Shown: positions 44,141-53,316 of the stretch, piece after piece | Position numbering within the stretch: position 1 is the stretch's first letter | How the letters are laid out: every line of letters starts with the position of its first letter | Source: SAR202 cluster bacterium bin16 | GTDB taxonomy: Bacteria; Chloroflexota; Dehalococcoidia; Lucifugimonadales; Australimonadaceae | DNA: 64,000 nucleotides | Assembly (NCBI GenBank): GCA_002238425.1 | Contig: MPMJ01000008.1 | Location: forward strand, 24,493 to 88,492 | Direction: 5' to 3' | Notes under the pieces: generated by a model | Databases searched by the model: none | What the model saw: only the letters and a program-made list of their open reading frames with translations | What the model was told of the DNA's origin: nothing | Position numbers and translations under genes: made by a program

Positions 44141-44488
44141 CTAGACCGAGAACGAGGTGCCGCAGCCGCATGCCTTTTTGGCGTTGGGGTTGTTGAAGAC
44201 GAATCCCTTGCCGTTCAGGCCGCCGGAGTAGTCCAGCTCCGTCCCGGCGAGGAAGACGTAGCTCTTGCGGTCCACGGCGAGCGTGATGCCGTTCTGCTCG
44301 ATGACCTTGTCGCCGTCCTGCGCCTCGTTCGCGAGGTCGAGTACGTAGGTCAGGCCGGAACAGCCGCCGCCCTTCACCGCGACACGCAGGATACCGCTGT
44401 CGACGCCCTCGGCGGCCATGAACTGCTGCACGTGCTTCGCGCCGTTCTCGGTGATGGTTATGGTCATGGGCTGTTGTGTGGTGGTCAT
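44141..44488 (-). CDS. HesB/IscA/ErpA-family iron-sulfur assembly protein
   Basis: 115 residues. A-type carrier signature cysteines: VKGGGCSGLTYVL and ACGCGTSFSV at the C-terminus. Full length. Upstream of ygfZ by 52 nt, likely one operon. ErpA versus IscA cannot be separated from sequence alone. Confidence 0.93.
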   Translation of the reverse strand: MTTTQQPMTITITENGAKHVQQFMAAEGVDSGILRVAVKGGGCSGLTYVLDLANEAQDGDKVIEQNGITLAVDRKSYVFLAGTELDYSGGLNGKGFVFNNPNAKKACGCGTSFSV

Positions 44489-44621
44489 CTGCGTGTCCTC
44501 GTTCTTCGCTTCCCGTATACCAACCTATCGTAGGGAGCGAGCGGAGGTGCGTCAAGCGGAGTGCGTCGCGCACGCGTCACTTCCTGCCATCCGGGGGGCG
44601 CATCCCCCGCGGTCGCTGGCA

Positions 44622-44627
44622 TACAAT
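44622..44627 (+). promoter_or_regulatory. Candidate -10 box (TACAAT) for pcrA
   Basis: TACAAT 73 nt before ATG 44701. A possible 23-codon reading frame (44627-44698) lies between and ends just before pcrA, without a clear ribosome site. Confidence 0.3.
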
Positions 44628-44700
44628 GCCGCTCGTGCGCAGGCTGATCAACAAGATACTGAGCAACATTCCCCACGCCCGCCACGGCGTCTCGTAGCCC

Positions 44701-46914
44701 ATGACCGCTCGCGCAGATGCACTCCTGGAAGGGCTGAACCCGCCTCAACGACAGGCCGTCCAATGCGTGGAAGGGCCTTTGCTCATCGTGGCCGGGCCCG
44801 GCTCCGGCAAGACGCGCGTCATCACGAACCGCATCGCCTACCTGAATCAACACGTCGGCATCCGTCCGGGCCGTATCGCGGCAGTGACCTTCACGAACCG
44901 TGCCGCTCGGGAGATGCGCAACCGGCTCGCCGTGCTGATGGGCGACGGCGCGCAGCGCCTCACCGCCGGGACGTTCCACGCGCTCTGCGCCTCGATCCTG
45001 CGCCGCGACGGCGAGGTCATCGGCATCCCTCCCGATTACGTCATCATGGACGACGAAGACCAGATGAACCTGATCAAGCAGTCCATGGAACAGCTGCAGT
45101 TGGACCCCAAGCGCTTCCCTCCGCGCTCCCTGCTCTCAGCCATCAGCAGGGCGAAGTCACAACTCCTGGGGCCGGACGCGCTTGCTGCGAAGGCCGACGG
45201 CTATTACGACGAAGTCGTTCACCGAGTCTTCGCGGCGTACCAGGCGTCGCTCGCGCGCAGCCACGGCGTGGACTTCGACGACCTGCTTGGCAAAGCGGTC
45301 GAACTGTTCCGGCGTGCGCCGGAGGTCCGCGACAGGTGGCAGGAGCGGTTCGTCCACTTCATGGTGGACGAGTTCCAGGACACGAACACCGCTCAGTACG
45401 AGATCGCGCGCCTGCTCGCTGGCAAGTACCGCAATCTCGCCGTCGTGGGCGATCCCGACCAGTCCATCTACTCGTGGCGCAACGCTGATATCCGCAACAT
45501 CCTCTCGTTCAAGAAGGACTACCCGGACGCGACCATCGTCGCACTCTCTCAGAACTACCGTTCCACGAGCACCATCCTCGATGCGGCACGGCATGTCATT
45601 CGAGCGAACAGCCAGCGTATCGAGCAGGAGCTGTTCACGGAGAACGGGCAAGGCGTTCCCATCCGCATCGCCGACACCTACTCGGAGGAAGAGGAGGCAC
45701 AGGAGGTCATCCGCGAGGTGCGCCGCCTCATGGAGGCAGAGAGCGTGTCGTTGCGCGATTGTGTCGTGACGTACCGAGTGAATGCCCAATCCCGCGCGCT
45801 GGAAGAGGCGTGCTTGCGCTACGGCATGCCCTACAAGATCGTGGGCGGCGTGCGCTTCTACCAGCGGCGCGAGGTGAAAGACCTGATCTGCTACCTCCGC
45901 CTCTTGGAGAACCCCTTCGACGAAGTGAGCCTCACCCGCATCATCAACGTCCCAACGCGGGGGATTGGCAAGCGCACAGTGGACGAACTGCTCGCGTGGG
46001 CGAACTCCCTGGATGTTCCCGCCTATACCGCTCTCCAACTGCTGCAGGACGACGCGGAGCGCCCTTCGCCTTTCGACCTGCGGCAGAAACGGCAGCTCGG
46101 TGGGTTCCTCGCGTTGCTGAACGGGCTAGGTGAGCTCAAGGCGGAGATGGAGTTGCCGCAATTCATCGACGAGGTGCTGGAACAGTCCGGACTGCGCCGG
46201 GCCATCCTGGAGTCCGACGACCCGGACGCTGAAGACCGACTGGAGAACCTGCGCGAACTGCGTGGGCTGAGCGCGGAGTTCGCGGATGCACCCGCCGAGG
46301 AGAGTCTCTCTGCCTTCCTGGAGCGCATAGCTCTCGTGTCGGACCAGGACGTGCTGGACGAGGACGAGCAGCAGTACCTCACGCTCATCACCCTCCACCA
46401 GATCAAAGGCCTCGAGTTCCCTGTTGTGTTCATCACCGGCATGGAGGACGGCGTGCTGCCGCACATGCGCTCCATCGACGACCCCGACCAGTTGGAGGAG
46501 GAGCGGCGCATCGCGTACGTGGGCATGACACGAGCGCGTGAGCGGCTCTATCTCTTCCGCTCACTGCGGCGGCGCATGTTCGGCTCGTTCGGGTCATCGC
46601 GCCGGTCGCGCTTCCTGAAGGACATCCCGTTCGACCTGATCGAAGCGCCGGAGCGCGGGCAGCGTTACGGGAACGGCGGGATGGGCAGACCCGAACGCGA
46701 ACTCGCGGCTGTCGGAGCGGACGGCGCTTCGGTACAGGCGCCGCCGTTCAAGACGGGCGAGAAGGTGATGCACCCGGTCTTTGGACTCGGCATCGTCGTA
46801 GACTGCAGTCCACGCCCTGGCGACTACGAGGTGACGGTCGCGTTCCCCGGCAACCAGGGCGTGAAGCGCATCCTCCACAGCTACGGCAAACTCGAAGGGG
46901 TACAACGCTCGTGA
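44701..46914 (+). CDS. pcrA: ATP-dependent DNA helicase PcrA/UvrD/Rep family
   Basis: 737 residues, superfamily 1A 3'-5' helicase for repair and replication. Q motif NPPQRQAVQ, Walker A AGPGSGKTRVIT, motif II VDEFQDTN, motif III GDPDQSIYSWRNAD, motif IV region SQNYRST, motif V TLHQIKGLEFPVVF, motif VI YVGMTRARERL. The C-terminal Tudor-like tail (FKTGEKVMHPVFGLGIV) places it with PcrA. GTGA overlaps the next gene. Confidence 0.95.
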   Translation: MTARADALLEGLNPPQRQAVQCVEGPLLIVAGPGSGKTRVITNRIAYLNQHVGIRPGRIAAVTFTNRAAREMRNRLAVLMGDGAQRLTAGTFHALCASILRRDGEVIGIPPDYVIMDDEDQMNLIKQSMEQLQLDPKRFPPRSLLSAISRAKSQLLGPDALAAKADGYYDEVVHRVFAAYQASLARSHGVDFDDLLGKAVELFRRAPEVRDRWQERFVHFMVDEFQDTNTAQYEIARLLAGKYRNLAVVGDPDQSIYSWRNADIRNILSFKKDYPDATIVALSQNYRSTSTILDAARHVIRANSQRIEQELFTENGQGVPIRIADTYSEEEEAQEVIREVRRLMEAESVSLRDCVVTYRVNAQSRALEEACLRYGMPYKIVGGVRFYQRREVKDLICYLRLLENPFDEVSLTRIINVPTRGIGKRTVDELLAWANSLDVPAYTALQLLQDDAERPSPFDLRQKRQLGGFLALLNGLGELKAEMELPQFIDEVLEQSGLRRAILESDDPDAEDRLENLRELRGLSAEFADAPAEESLSAFLERIALVSDQDVLDEDEQQYLTLITLHQIKGLEFPVVFITGMEDGVLPHMRSIDDPDQLEEERRIAYVGMTRARERLYLFRSLRRRMFGSFGSSRRSRFLKDIPFDLIEAPERGQRYGNGGMGRPERELAAVGADGASVQAPPFKTGEKVMHPVFGLGIVVDCSPRPGDYEVTVAFPGNQGVKRILHSYGKLEGVQRS

Positions 46915-47624
46915 CCGCGCTGCTCTCCATCGTCATCCCTGCCTATAACGAGCAGGGACGCATACGTCCAACGCTGGAGGAGTACGTCGAGCACTTCCGC
47001 AGTTGGTACGAGGGCGATTTCGAGATTGTGGTCGTGCTGAACGGCTGCCGCGACAACACGCGAGGGGTCGTGGAGGAGGTAGCGGAATCCGCTCCCGAGG
47101 TCCGCCTTGCCGAGTTCGCCGCGCCGCTCGGGAAGGGTGGGGCGCTCCGGGAGGGGCTGGCGCTCGCGGAAGGGTCGCTCATCCTGTTCGTTGACGCCGA
47201 CAACATGGTGCGCGCGCCGGAGGCTGCGAAACTGGTCGAGGCCCTCGAAACGCACGACATCGCCATCGGCGACAGGTTCAACGGCAAGGATGAGGAGGAA
47301 GGTAAGTCCCGTTCGCGCCGGTTCGTCAGCAAGGCGTCGCGGCTCTGGGTGCGCCGCTTCCTCAGCCTGCCGTTTTCGGACACGCAGTGCGGGGCCAAGG
47401 CGTTGCGCGCCGAGGCGTGGCGCACCATCGCCCCGCACATCCGAGAGAACGGCTGGGCGTTCGACCTCGATCTGCTCGGTAACGCGGAGCGGCTGGGTTG
47501 CTCTATCGTGGACGTGCCTGTGCGCTGGCAGCACATCGCCGAAGGCTCAAAGGTGCAGGCGTGGCGCGACGCCCCCGCAACGTTCCTCGCCACGTTCCGT
47601 ATCAGGTCGCGGATGCGGAAGTAG
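46911..47624 (+). CDS. GT2 glycosyltransferase (dolichyl/polyprenyl-phosphate sugar transferase-like)
   Basis: 237 residues. SIVIPAYNEQGRIRPTLEEY, VVVLNGCRDNT, FVDADNM (DxD-type) and DTQCGAKALRAEAW as in dolichyl-phosphate beta-glucosyltransferase. No membrane helices visible. Start GTG 46911 within the pcrA stop. Its 3' end overlaps the convergent GT2 gene by 23 nt. Likely makes a lipid-linked sugar donor. Confidence 0.82.
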   Translation: MTALLSIVIPAYNEQGRIRPTLEEYVEHFRSWYEGDFEIVVVLNGCRDNTRGVVEEVAESAPEVRLAEFAAPLGKGGALREGLALAEGSLILFVDADNMVRAPEAAKLVEALETHDIAIGDRFNGKDEEEGKSRSRRFVSKASRLWVRRFLSLPFSDTQCGAKALRAEAWRTIAPHIRENGWAFDLDLLGNAERLGCSIVDVPVRWQHIAEGSKVQAWRDAPATFLATFRIRSRMRK

Positions 47625-48399
47625 CCCGGGCCCGGCGTAATCGGCGAGGGGCAAGCCGGAGACAGAGCACCGCCAGCGCCAGCGCCTCCCGCGCGTCCGC
47701 CTTGGATACGCCCGCGTACCGGTTCTGGAAGACGATGGGCGACTCGTTCACCTGCAGGCCTCCGTACACCGTGAGCAACTCCAGCAACCACTTGAACCCG
47801 CGCGACGAGTACCGTGTGGGCATATGCGTGAGCAGTTCGCGCCGGCAGAGCGCGTAGCCCGTCAGCACGTCGTGCTGAGGCAGCATGAGTATCACGCGCA
47901 CTCCGGTGTTCAGCACCCGGCTGATCAGCCTGCGCACGAGAGGTTGGTTGGCGAACGACCCACCGCGAACGTAGCGGGAACCGATCACAACGTCGCAGCC
48001 GTCCTCGGCGCGGGCGAGCATCTCCGGCAGGAGATCGGGGTCGTGGGAGAGGTCGGCGTCCATGACGGCGACGAGCCGCCCGCGAGCCTCCGCCGCCCCG
48101 GCGAACACCGCGCTGGCGAGCCCCGCCTTCCCGGAGCGCTCCACGAGCCGCACGCGCGCGTCGGACGCCCCCATCTCGCGCACGGTATCGGCGGTGCCGT
48201 CGGGGCTCCCATCGTCCACCACGATCACTTCGCATGGCACGTCGTGCAGGATGTCGAGGAGCCGGGGCACGAGCACGGACACGTTCTCGCGTTCGTTGTA
48301 CGTCGGGAGGATGACTGACAGCAGGGGTTCGGGTGCGGCGGCCACGACAGGTTCCGGTGGCAGTATAGGAGTGCCCCGTGTGGCGGACAAGGCATGCAT
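47602..48399 (-). CDS. Polyprenol monophosphomannose synthase-like GT2 glycosyltransferase
   Basis: 265 residues. SVILPTYNERENVSVLVPRL, VVDDGSPDGTADTVRE, AVMDADLSHDPDLLPEML, and GGSFANQPLVRRLISRVLNTG are the DPM1/Ppm1 family pattern. It ends with a basic cluster rather than membrane helices. Start ATG 48399. Transfers mannose (or similar) from GDP-mannose to a polyprenyl phosphate. With the nucleotidyltransferase 48443-49150, this is a small lipid-linked sugar locus. Confidence 0.85.
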   Translation of the reverse strand: MHALSATRGTPILPPEPVVAAAPEPLLSVILPTYNERENVSVLVPRLLDILHDVPCEVIVVDDGSPDGTADTVREMGASDARVRLVERSGKAGLASAVFAGAAEARGRLVAVMDADLSHDPDLLPEMLARAEDGCDVVIGSRYVRGGSFANQPLVRRLISRVLNTGVRVILMLPQHDVLTGYALCRRELLTHMPTRYSSRGFKWLLELLTVYGGLQVNESPIVFQNRYAGVSKADAREALALAVLCLRLAPRRLRRARATSASAT

Positions 48400-48442
48400 G
48401 TTCGCGTTTACCTGCCGTTCTTCAGCCCGATAGACTACGTGC

Positions 48443-49150
48443 GTGAGTACGACAGCCCAACCGAAGACCGCGCTGGTGCTTGCCGGAGGCAAGGGCGAAC
48501 GCCTCTGGCCGCTTACGCAGGACCGGCCCAAGCCGATGGTGGAGGTGAACGGCAGGCCTATCGTGGAGCACCACCTCGCCTGGCTGCGGGCCAACGGCGT
48601 CGAGCGCACGTTCCTGCTCACCGGCTACATGCACGAGGTCATCGCGGAGCACTTCTCCGCGCCGCGCATCGAAGGGCTGGAAGTGCGCTGCATCGCGGAA
48701 GCGTCTCCGTTGGGACGCGGCGGCGCGTTCAAGAACGCCTACCGCGAGGCGGGGCTTGCCGACAACGCCGTCATCGCCACGAACGGAGACGTGCTCACGG
48801 AACAGCCGCTTGCCCCGCTGGTCGAGGCGCATGAGCGAGCGGGAGCGCTCGCAACCGTCATGCTCACTCCCATGATCAGTCCGTTCGGCATCGTGGATAC
48901 GGATGGCGGACTGGTCACCGGTTTCAGGGAGAAGCCACCGCTGCCGTACTGGATCAACGCAGGGGTCTACGTCCTCACCAGAGAGGCCATCGCCCGCTTT
49001 CCCGACTTGGGCGATCACGAGACCGAGACCTTCCCGGCGCTGGCGTCGGAGGGGCGACTGGCCGCGTTCGAGAGCGGCGCGTACTGGAAGTCTGTCGAGT
49101 CGCAGAAAGACCTGCGCGAGGCGGGCGAGCGTCTGGCGCGGGCGTCGTAG
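48443..49150 (+). CDS. NDP-sugar nucleotidyltransferase (mannose-1-phosphate guanylyltransferase-like)
   Basis: 235 residues. LVLAGGKGERLWPLTQDRPKP pyrophosphorylase loop (quoted in part), EASPLGRGGAFKN and NGDVLTE. Truncated relative to ManC (no isomerase half) but full for the short single-domain group. GTG start 48443. Divergent from the polyprenol mannosyltransferase (43 nt), so probably makes its sugar donor. Confidence 0.85.
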   Translation: MSTTAQPKTALVLAGGKGERLWPLTQDRPKPMVEVNGRPIVEHHLAWLRANGVERTFLLTGYMHEVIAEHFSAPRIEGLEVRCIAEASPLGRGGAFKNAYREAGLADNAVIATNGDVLTEQPLAPLVEAHERAGALATVMLTPMISPFGIVDTDGGLVTGFREKPPLPYWINAGVYVLTREAIARFPDLGDHETETFPALASEGRLAAFESGAYWKSVESQKDLREAGERLARAS

Positions 49151-49175
49151 GAGCAGCGCGGCAGCCCCGCTGTGC

Positions 49176-49208
49176 TAGAATCGATGCAGCGGCCTTCGTG
49201 AGGCCGCT
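49176..49208 (+). promoter_or_regulatory. tRNA-Pro promoter box and leader hairpin
   Basis: TAGAAT (49176-49181) and a perfect 8-bp hairpin AGCGGCCT-TCGTG-AGGCCGCT (49188-49208) ahead of the tRNA at 49217. The hairpin lies in the precursor 5' leader. Confidence 0.45.
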
Positions 49209-49216
49209 TCCCACGT

Positions 49217-49293
49217 CGGGGAGTAGCGCAGTCCGGTAGCGCGCTACGTTCGGGACGTAGAGGCCCCGGGTTCAAATCCCGGCTCCCCGACCA
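49217..49293 (+). tRNA. tRNA-Pro(CGG)
   Basis: Acceptor CGGGGAG/CTCCCCG, D-arm TAGCGCAGTCCGGTAGCGC, anticodon stem CTACG-TTCGGGA-CGTAG with anticodon CGG, T-arm CCGGGTTCAAATCCCGG, CCA encoded at 49291-49293. Confidence 0.95.
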
Positions 49294-49375
49294 GTCTTCT
49301 CCCAAGCACCCCCGTGTTTCGTAATGTTTAGTTTCGCGCCGCCATGGTTTGCGCGCGCTTGCGCGCGGGGAGTGG

Positions 49376-49381
49376 TATGCT
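49376..49381 (+). promoter_or_regulatory. Candidate -10 box (TATGCT) for the Rieske oxygenase gene
   Basis: TATGCT 32 nt before ATG 49414, in the short space after tRNA-Pro. Confidence 0.3.
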
Positions 49382-49413
49382 TGCGCCGAAAAGCCTGCCA
49401 GGGAGGATGGAAC

Positions 49414-50793
49414 ATGCTGACGACTGAACAGAACGATCGGTTGGCTCGTGTCGGCCCCGGCACGCCCGGAGGCGAGTTGCTGCGCCGGTACTGGGTGCCG
49501 TTCCTGCCCAGCGCGAAACTCGACGAAGACCCCGTGCAGGCCGTCCGCCTGCTCGGCGAGGACCTCACCTGCTACCGGGACAAGTCCGGCAACATCGGTC
49601 TCATCGGCCAGCGCTGCATGCACCGCGCCGTTGACCTTCGCTGGGGCATCCCGGACGAGAACGGTCTCCGCTGTCCCTACCACGGCTGGATGTACGACGC
49701 GAACGGCGTTTGCGTCGACGCGCCGCTGGAGGCCCGCCGCGACATGTTCAAGGACCGGCTCAAGCTCCCCGGCTACCCGGTGAAGGAGATGGGCGGCCTG
49801 CTGTTCGCCTACATGGGCCCGCAGCCCGCGCCGCTGCTCCCTCCGTGGGACCTGTTCGTCTGGCCCAACTCCGTCCGGCAGATGGGCATCGCCGTCCTCA
49901 ATGCCAACTGGCTCCAGTGCCAGGAGAACACCGGCGACCCCACACACGGCGTGTGGCTCCACGGCTTCCAGTTCCAGTACATCCTCGAGAAGATGGGCGA
50001 CCACGACCGCCTCGCGAAGATGAGCAAGGGGTTCATGCAGCAGGGCGTTGGCATCAAGGACCTGTACGTCCACTCCACGCAGTACGGCATGGAGAAGGGC
50101 GTCATATTCTCCAAGGAGCTCGGCGCGCCTGAGGACAAGAAGTCCCGCCACTCCACCGTCATCTTCCCGTTCTACACGGAGCAGAACGCCGCCGGCGCTC
50201 CGTGGAGCGAGTTCCAGATCCGCGTGCCGATAGACGACGAGCACACCTACCACATCTCCTACAACACCTACGCTGCACCGCCCGGCGTCGAGGCGCCGAA
50301 GCAGGACAAGGTGCCCTACTACGAGGTGCCGATCTACGACGAGGACGGCAAGCCGATCCTGGACTGCATCCTCAACCAGGACTTCATCGGCTGGTGGGCG
50401 CAGGGCCCGCTGACCGACCGCAGCGCGGAGAACCTCGGGCGCACGGACATCCCCGTCGTCTTCCTCCGGCGCCAGTTGGATGAGCAGATACGTATCGTCG
50501 AGGACGGTGGCGACCCGTTGAACGTCTTCCGCGACGAGGCAGAGATTGACGCCCTTCCGAACGAGGGTGGGGAGATACCCATCCTGTACGGAGGCGGCAG
50601 GCCTGCGGACGCGTGGCTCAACCCCGACTGGGCGAAGGACGTTCCCGAACTGACCCGGAACACGCGCGCCCAGTACCACAAGGGCGGCGCGGTCTGGGAG
50701 TCGGACCGCTACGGCCCGGCCATTCCGTTGGCAGCCGAACTCCACCGCCGGATGGAGGAGGCTGTGGAAAAGGCGCAGGCCGGGCCCGCCTAA
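49414..50793 (+). CDS. Rieske [2Fe-2S] ring-hydroxylating oxygenase, catalytic subunit
   Basis: 459 residues. Rieske ligands: first pair in QRCMHRAVDL, second in RCPYHGWMYD. Mononuclear iron facial triad NTGDPTHGVWLHG (Asp, two His). The N-terminal LLRRYWVPFLPS resembles phthalate dioxygenase/vanillate demethylase oxygenases. Start is ATG 49414 with GGGAGGATGG upstream. No ferredoxin or reductase gene is adjacent, so electrons come from elsewhere. Substrate unknown; probably an aromatic or alkoxy-aromatic compound. Confidence 0.9.
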   Translation: MLTTEQNDRLARVGPGTPGGELLRRYWVPFLPSAKLDEDPVQAVRLLGEDLTCYRDKSGNIGLIGQRCMHRAVDLRWGIPDENGLRCPYHGWMYDANGVCVDAPLEARRDMFKDRLKLPGYPVKEMGGLLFAYMGPQPAPLLPPWDLFVWPNSVRQMGIAVLNANWLQCQENTGDPTHGVWLHGFQFQYILEKMGDHDRLAKMSKGFMQQGVGIKDLYVHSTQYGMEKGVIFSKELGAPEDKKSRHSTVIFPFYTEQNAAGAPWSEFQIRVPIDDEHTYHISYNTYAAPPGVEAPKQDKVPYYEVPIYDEDGKPILDCILNQDFIGWWAQGPLTDRSAENLGRTDIPVVFLRRQLDEQIRIVEDGGDPLNVFRDEAEIDALPNEGGEIPILYGGGRPADAWLNPDWAKDVPELTRNTRAQYHKGGAVWESDRYGPAIPLAAELHRRMEEAVEKAQAGPA

Positions 50794-50817
50794 CGCCACT
50801 GCATCTGAACCCTTACG

Positions 50818-50844
50818 GAGAAGCCCAGCAGTGCTGGGCTTCTC
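50818..50844 (+). terminator. Strong hairpin terminator after the Rieske gene
   Basis: Perfect 13-bp stem GAGAAGCCCAGCA-G-TGCTGGGCTTCTC, 24 nt after the stop. Followed by TCGATT rather than a T-run. Confidence 0.6.
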
Positions 50845-50958
50845 TCGATTAAGCGGTGTCTCAGGTGCGATGAGCAACACAATTGCACGCTTAACGTAGT
50901 AGGGTATGGGGCACACCACATCAGACGACCGAGGCAAGCCCCGCCTCCGGAGAGAAGC

Positions 50959-53229
50959 GTGACCCAGAGCCAGACAGACCAGACCCTGCCCCAGGTGCTG
51001 CCCGAGTTCAGCGCCGCACTCAACGAACTCATCGCCCTCGCGAAACGCGGCCACACCTCGGGCAGCGAACTCTTCAACCCCAGCGACGAGTGGCTCGTTT
51101 CCCGCATGCGGGAGATCGGCGGACTGCCGGACTCCGACCGCGGGGCGGCGCTCGACGAGTGGCGGAGCATCGCGGAAGAGGCCGCCGCTGCGAACGCAGA
51201 GGGCAGGGCGGCGGGCCGCGCGGGCCCGGAGGCAGTGGTACGGCTCAACTCCGGCGGGTTCGCCTTCTACAGCCAGCGCGGCGTTGCTCGCCAGCCGCAC
51301 CTCACTCGCTACCTCATGGATGGCTTCACGCCGAACCGCGACTCGCTCGAATTCGGCCACGACGACCAGCGGCTCTTCTGCCGCATCCTGCCGCTCATCA
51401 CTGCGAGGCTCAGCGAGTGGCTCGACGCGGGCGAGACCGTCGTGCAGTCCGACCGCCGGGTATGCGACGCACCGGGGCGCTCGTTCCATGCGCGGCAGCT
51501 GGTCGTGGGCGCGCGCTATCCGCAACTGCCGTACCTGTGGCGGCAACTCACGTTCGACCTGCCGGAAGAGGAGCACTCGGGCGAACCGGACATCGTGGAG
51601 TTCTCCATACCGGAGTGGCTGGAGATACTCGACCTGCCTGACGACGTACGCGGTGAGATAGAAGCGCAGAGCCTCACGCGGCTCGTATTCAAGGCTCCGA
51701 CGCGCGGGCTGTCGCTGCACCTCGGTTTCGACTACGTGGGCGAGCACAAGATGGGCCCGCTCAGCATCGCGATGCACCAGACGAAGATGAACGGCGGGCT
51801 CGCCCTGCAGGCAGCGCTCAGCGTCGCGCGCATCCGGGCGCTGGACGGCAGCATGAACAATGCCGCCGTCGTCACGACAGGGCCGTCGCTGCACGGCAAG
51901 AGCACGCTCACCATCATGATCGAGCTGGCGAACAGCGAACTCGCCTCCCGCCTCTCGCTGCCACCGGACCCCGAGGAAGGGGTCTACCCGATGAACGACG
52001 ACATCATCCTGCTCCAGCCGCTCGCCGAACCGGTCGACGTGGAGCTGGACGGGCAGCGCGTCTCCTACGCCTACGGCATCGACGGCACGGAGAACAACTT
52101 CTACGCCGTACCGTCCGGCCTGACCCGTGAGGACGACCCCGTGACCTACGACGTCGTGCGCGGCGCGCCCGGCGAACCGAACTCGCAGGAGACGCTGGAG
52201 AACGTCGTGGCCGACCCGGCGACCGGCGAGCCCGACTTCTCGCAGAACCCGACGCGGAATATGCGGATGGTGCTCTCGCGGCGCAGGCTGCTGCAGCGCA
52301 AGGGCGTCGCGGAGGTCATCAGCCGCGTGACGGGCGGCGCGCTGACCGAAGCCGCTCACGTCCCGATGGGGCACATGCACCGCATCATCTGGCAGGCCGT
52401 CATGCGGGAGAACACCGTCATCCCGCCGCTGCGCAAGCTCAGTCTGGAGCAGTACGTCCGCGTGCTCATGTACGGCGAGGCCGTGCAGATGGGCGCGGCT
52501 GCGGGCGCCATCGGCAGGCCGTACGTCGAGTACTTCTCGGACCCGTTCATCATCGGGCTGGAGGACGACAACGCGAACCTCCTGTACGACATCCTCCGCC
52601 GGATGCAGGCGGACGGCGTGAGGCAGGAGTTCTACGCCTTCAACACCGGCGGTCTCGGGGCGGACACCAACGACGCGGCGGAGGGCAGGCTCTACCGGAA
52701 GATCCCGCGCGAGGTGACGCTTGCGCTGCAGGAGGCCGTGCTGCGCAACGCCGCGAAGTACGAGTACGACCCGTACATCGGCTCCGAGGTTGCGGCGGCT
52801 GTGACCGACGCCTCGGGGAACGAGGTGCTCGACCTGCGCGCCGAGTGGCTGCCGCGCAACGTCTACGGCGAGGAAGACTACGTTCGCCGCATCGACGCTC
52901 TGCGCTACCGCCGCTTCTATGGCTCGCCCGAGAACGAGCGCACCGGCATCCTGCGCTACACGAAGGTCGTGAACGACCTCACCGATCTGAGCGACGTTCC
53001 ACCGCCGCGCTCCGAATGGGAGGCGGCGCGCCTGCTCTCGTTCTACTGGAGCCTGGACCGCTCCTACGAGACGCTTGCCGAGACTGCAGCGCACCGTGGC
53101 GAGGGAGAGGCGCCGTCCGCCGAGTTGCTGAGCGCGCTGAGCTATGCTTGTGCGCGGGGCGTCGTGGAAGGGCTGGCGCTCTCCTCTGGCGCAGAGGCTG
53201 CGCTGCGGGAGCTCGGCATCCGGATCTAG
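50959..53229 (+). CDS. PEPCK-fold protein (phosphoenolpyruvate carboxykinase (ATP)-like), divergent
   Basis: 756 residues, about 200 more than normal ATP-PEPCK. P-loop TTGPSLHGKSTLTIMI, then metal loop YPMNDDIILLQPL, NNFYAVPSGL, NPTRNMRMVLSRRRLL and a C-terminal PFIIGLEDDNANLLYDI region match the order of PEPCK kinase elements. The first about 170 residues and the C-terminal helical part have no match I recognise. Gly-rich kinase-1a (SGTGKTT) is altered to GPSLHGKST. It may be a gluconeogenic PEPCK of a divergent branch or a different phosphotransferase of the fold. Confidence 0.55.
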   Translation: MTQSQTDQTLPQVLPEFSAALNELIALAKRGHTSGSELFNPSDEWLVSRMREIGGLPDSDRGAALDEWRSIAEEAAAANAEGRAAGRAGPEAVVRLNSGGFAFYSQRGVARQPHLTRYLMDGFTPNRDSLEFGHDDQRLFCRILPLITARLSEWLDAGETVVQSDRRVCDAPGRSFHARQLVVGARYPQLPYLWRQLTFDLPEEEHSGEPDIVEFSIPEWLEILDLPDDVRGEIEAQSLTRLVFKAPTRGLSLHLGFDYVGEHKMGPLSIAMHQTKMNGGLALQAALSVARIRALDGSMNNAAVVTTGPSLHGKSTLTIMIELANSELASRLSLPPDPEEGVYPMNDDIILLQPLAEPVDVELDGQRVSYAYGIDGTENNFYAVPSGLTREDDPVTYDVVRGAPGEPNSQETLENVVADPATGEPDFSQNPTRNMRMVLSRRRLLQRKGVAEVISRVTGGALTEAAHVPMGHMHRIIWQAVMRENTVIPPLRKLSLEQYVRVLMYGEAVQMGAAAGAIGRPYVEYFSDPFIIGLEDDNANLLYDILRRMQADGVRQEFYAFNTGGLGADTNDAAEGRLYRKIPREVTLALQEAVLRNAAKYEYDPYIGSEVAAAVTDASGNEVLDLRAEWLPRNVYGEEDYVRRIDALRYRRFYGSPENERTGILRYTKVVNDLTDLSDVPPPRSEWEAARLLSFYWSLDRSYETLAETAAHRGEGEAPSAELLSALSYACARGVVEGLALSSGAEAALRELGIRI

Positions 53230-53316
53230 CAAGCCCGGCCACGCCTGTCCGTCTCCATCCCTTCGTGCGGCCGGAGTGAGTGTGGCCACGCAACAACTGA
53301 GTGAGGAGGGCAGCGA

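Noticed and set aside
44627..44698. 23-codon frame just before pcrA
   Set aside because: No ribosome site and no leader-peptide codon bias; too short to support.
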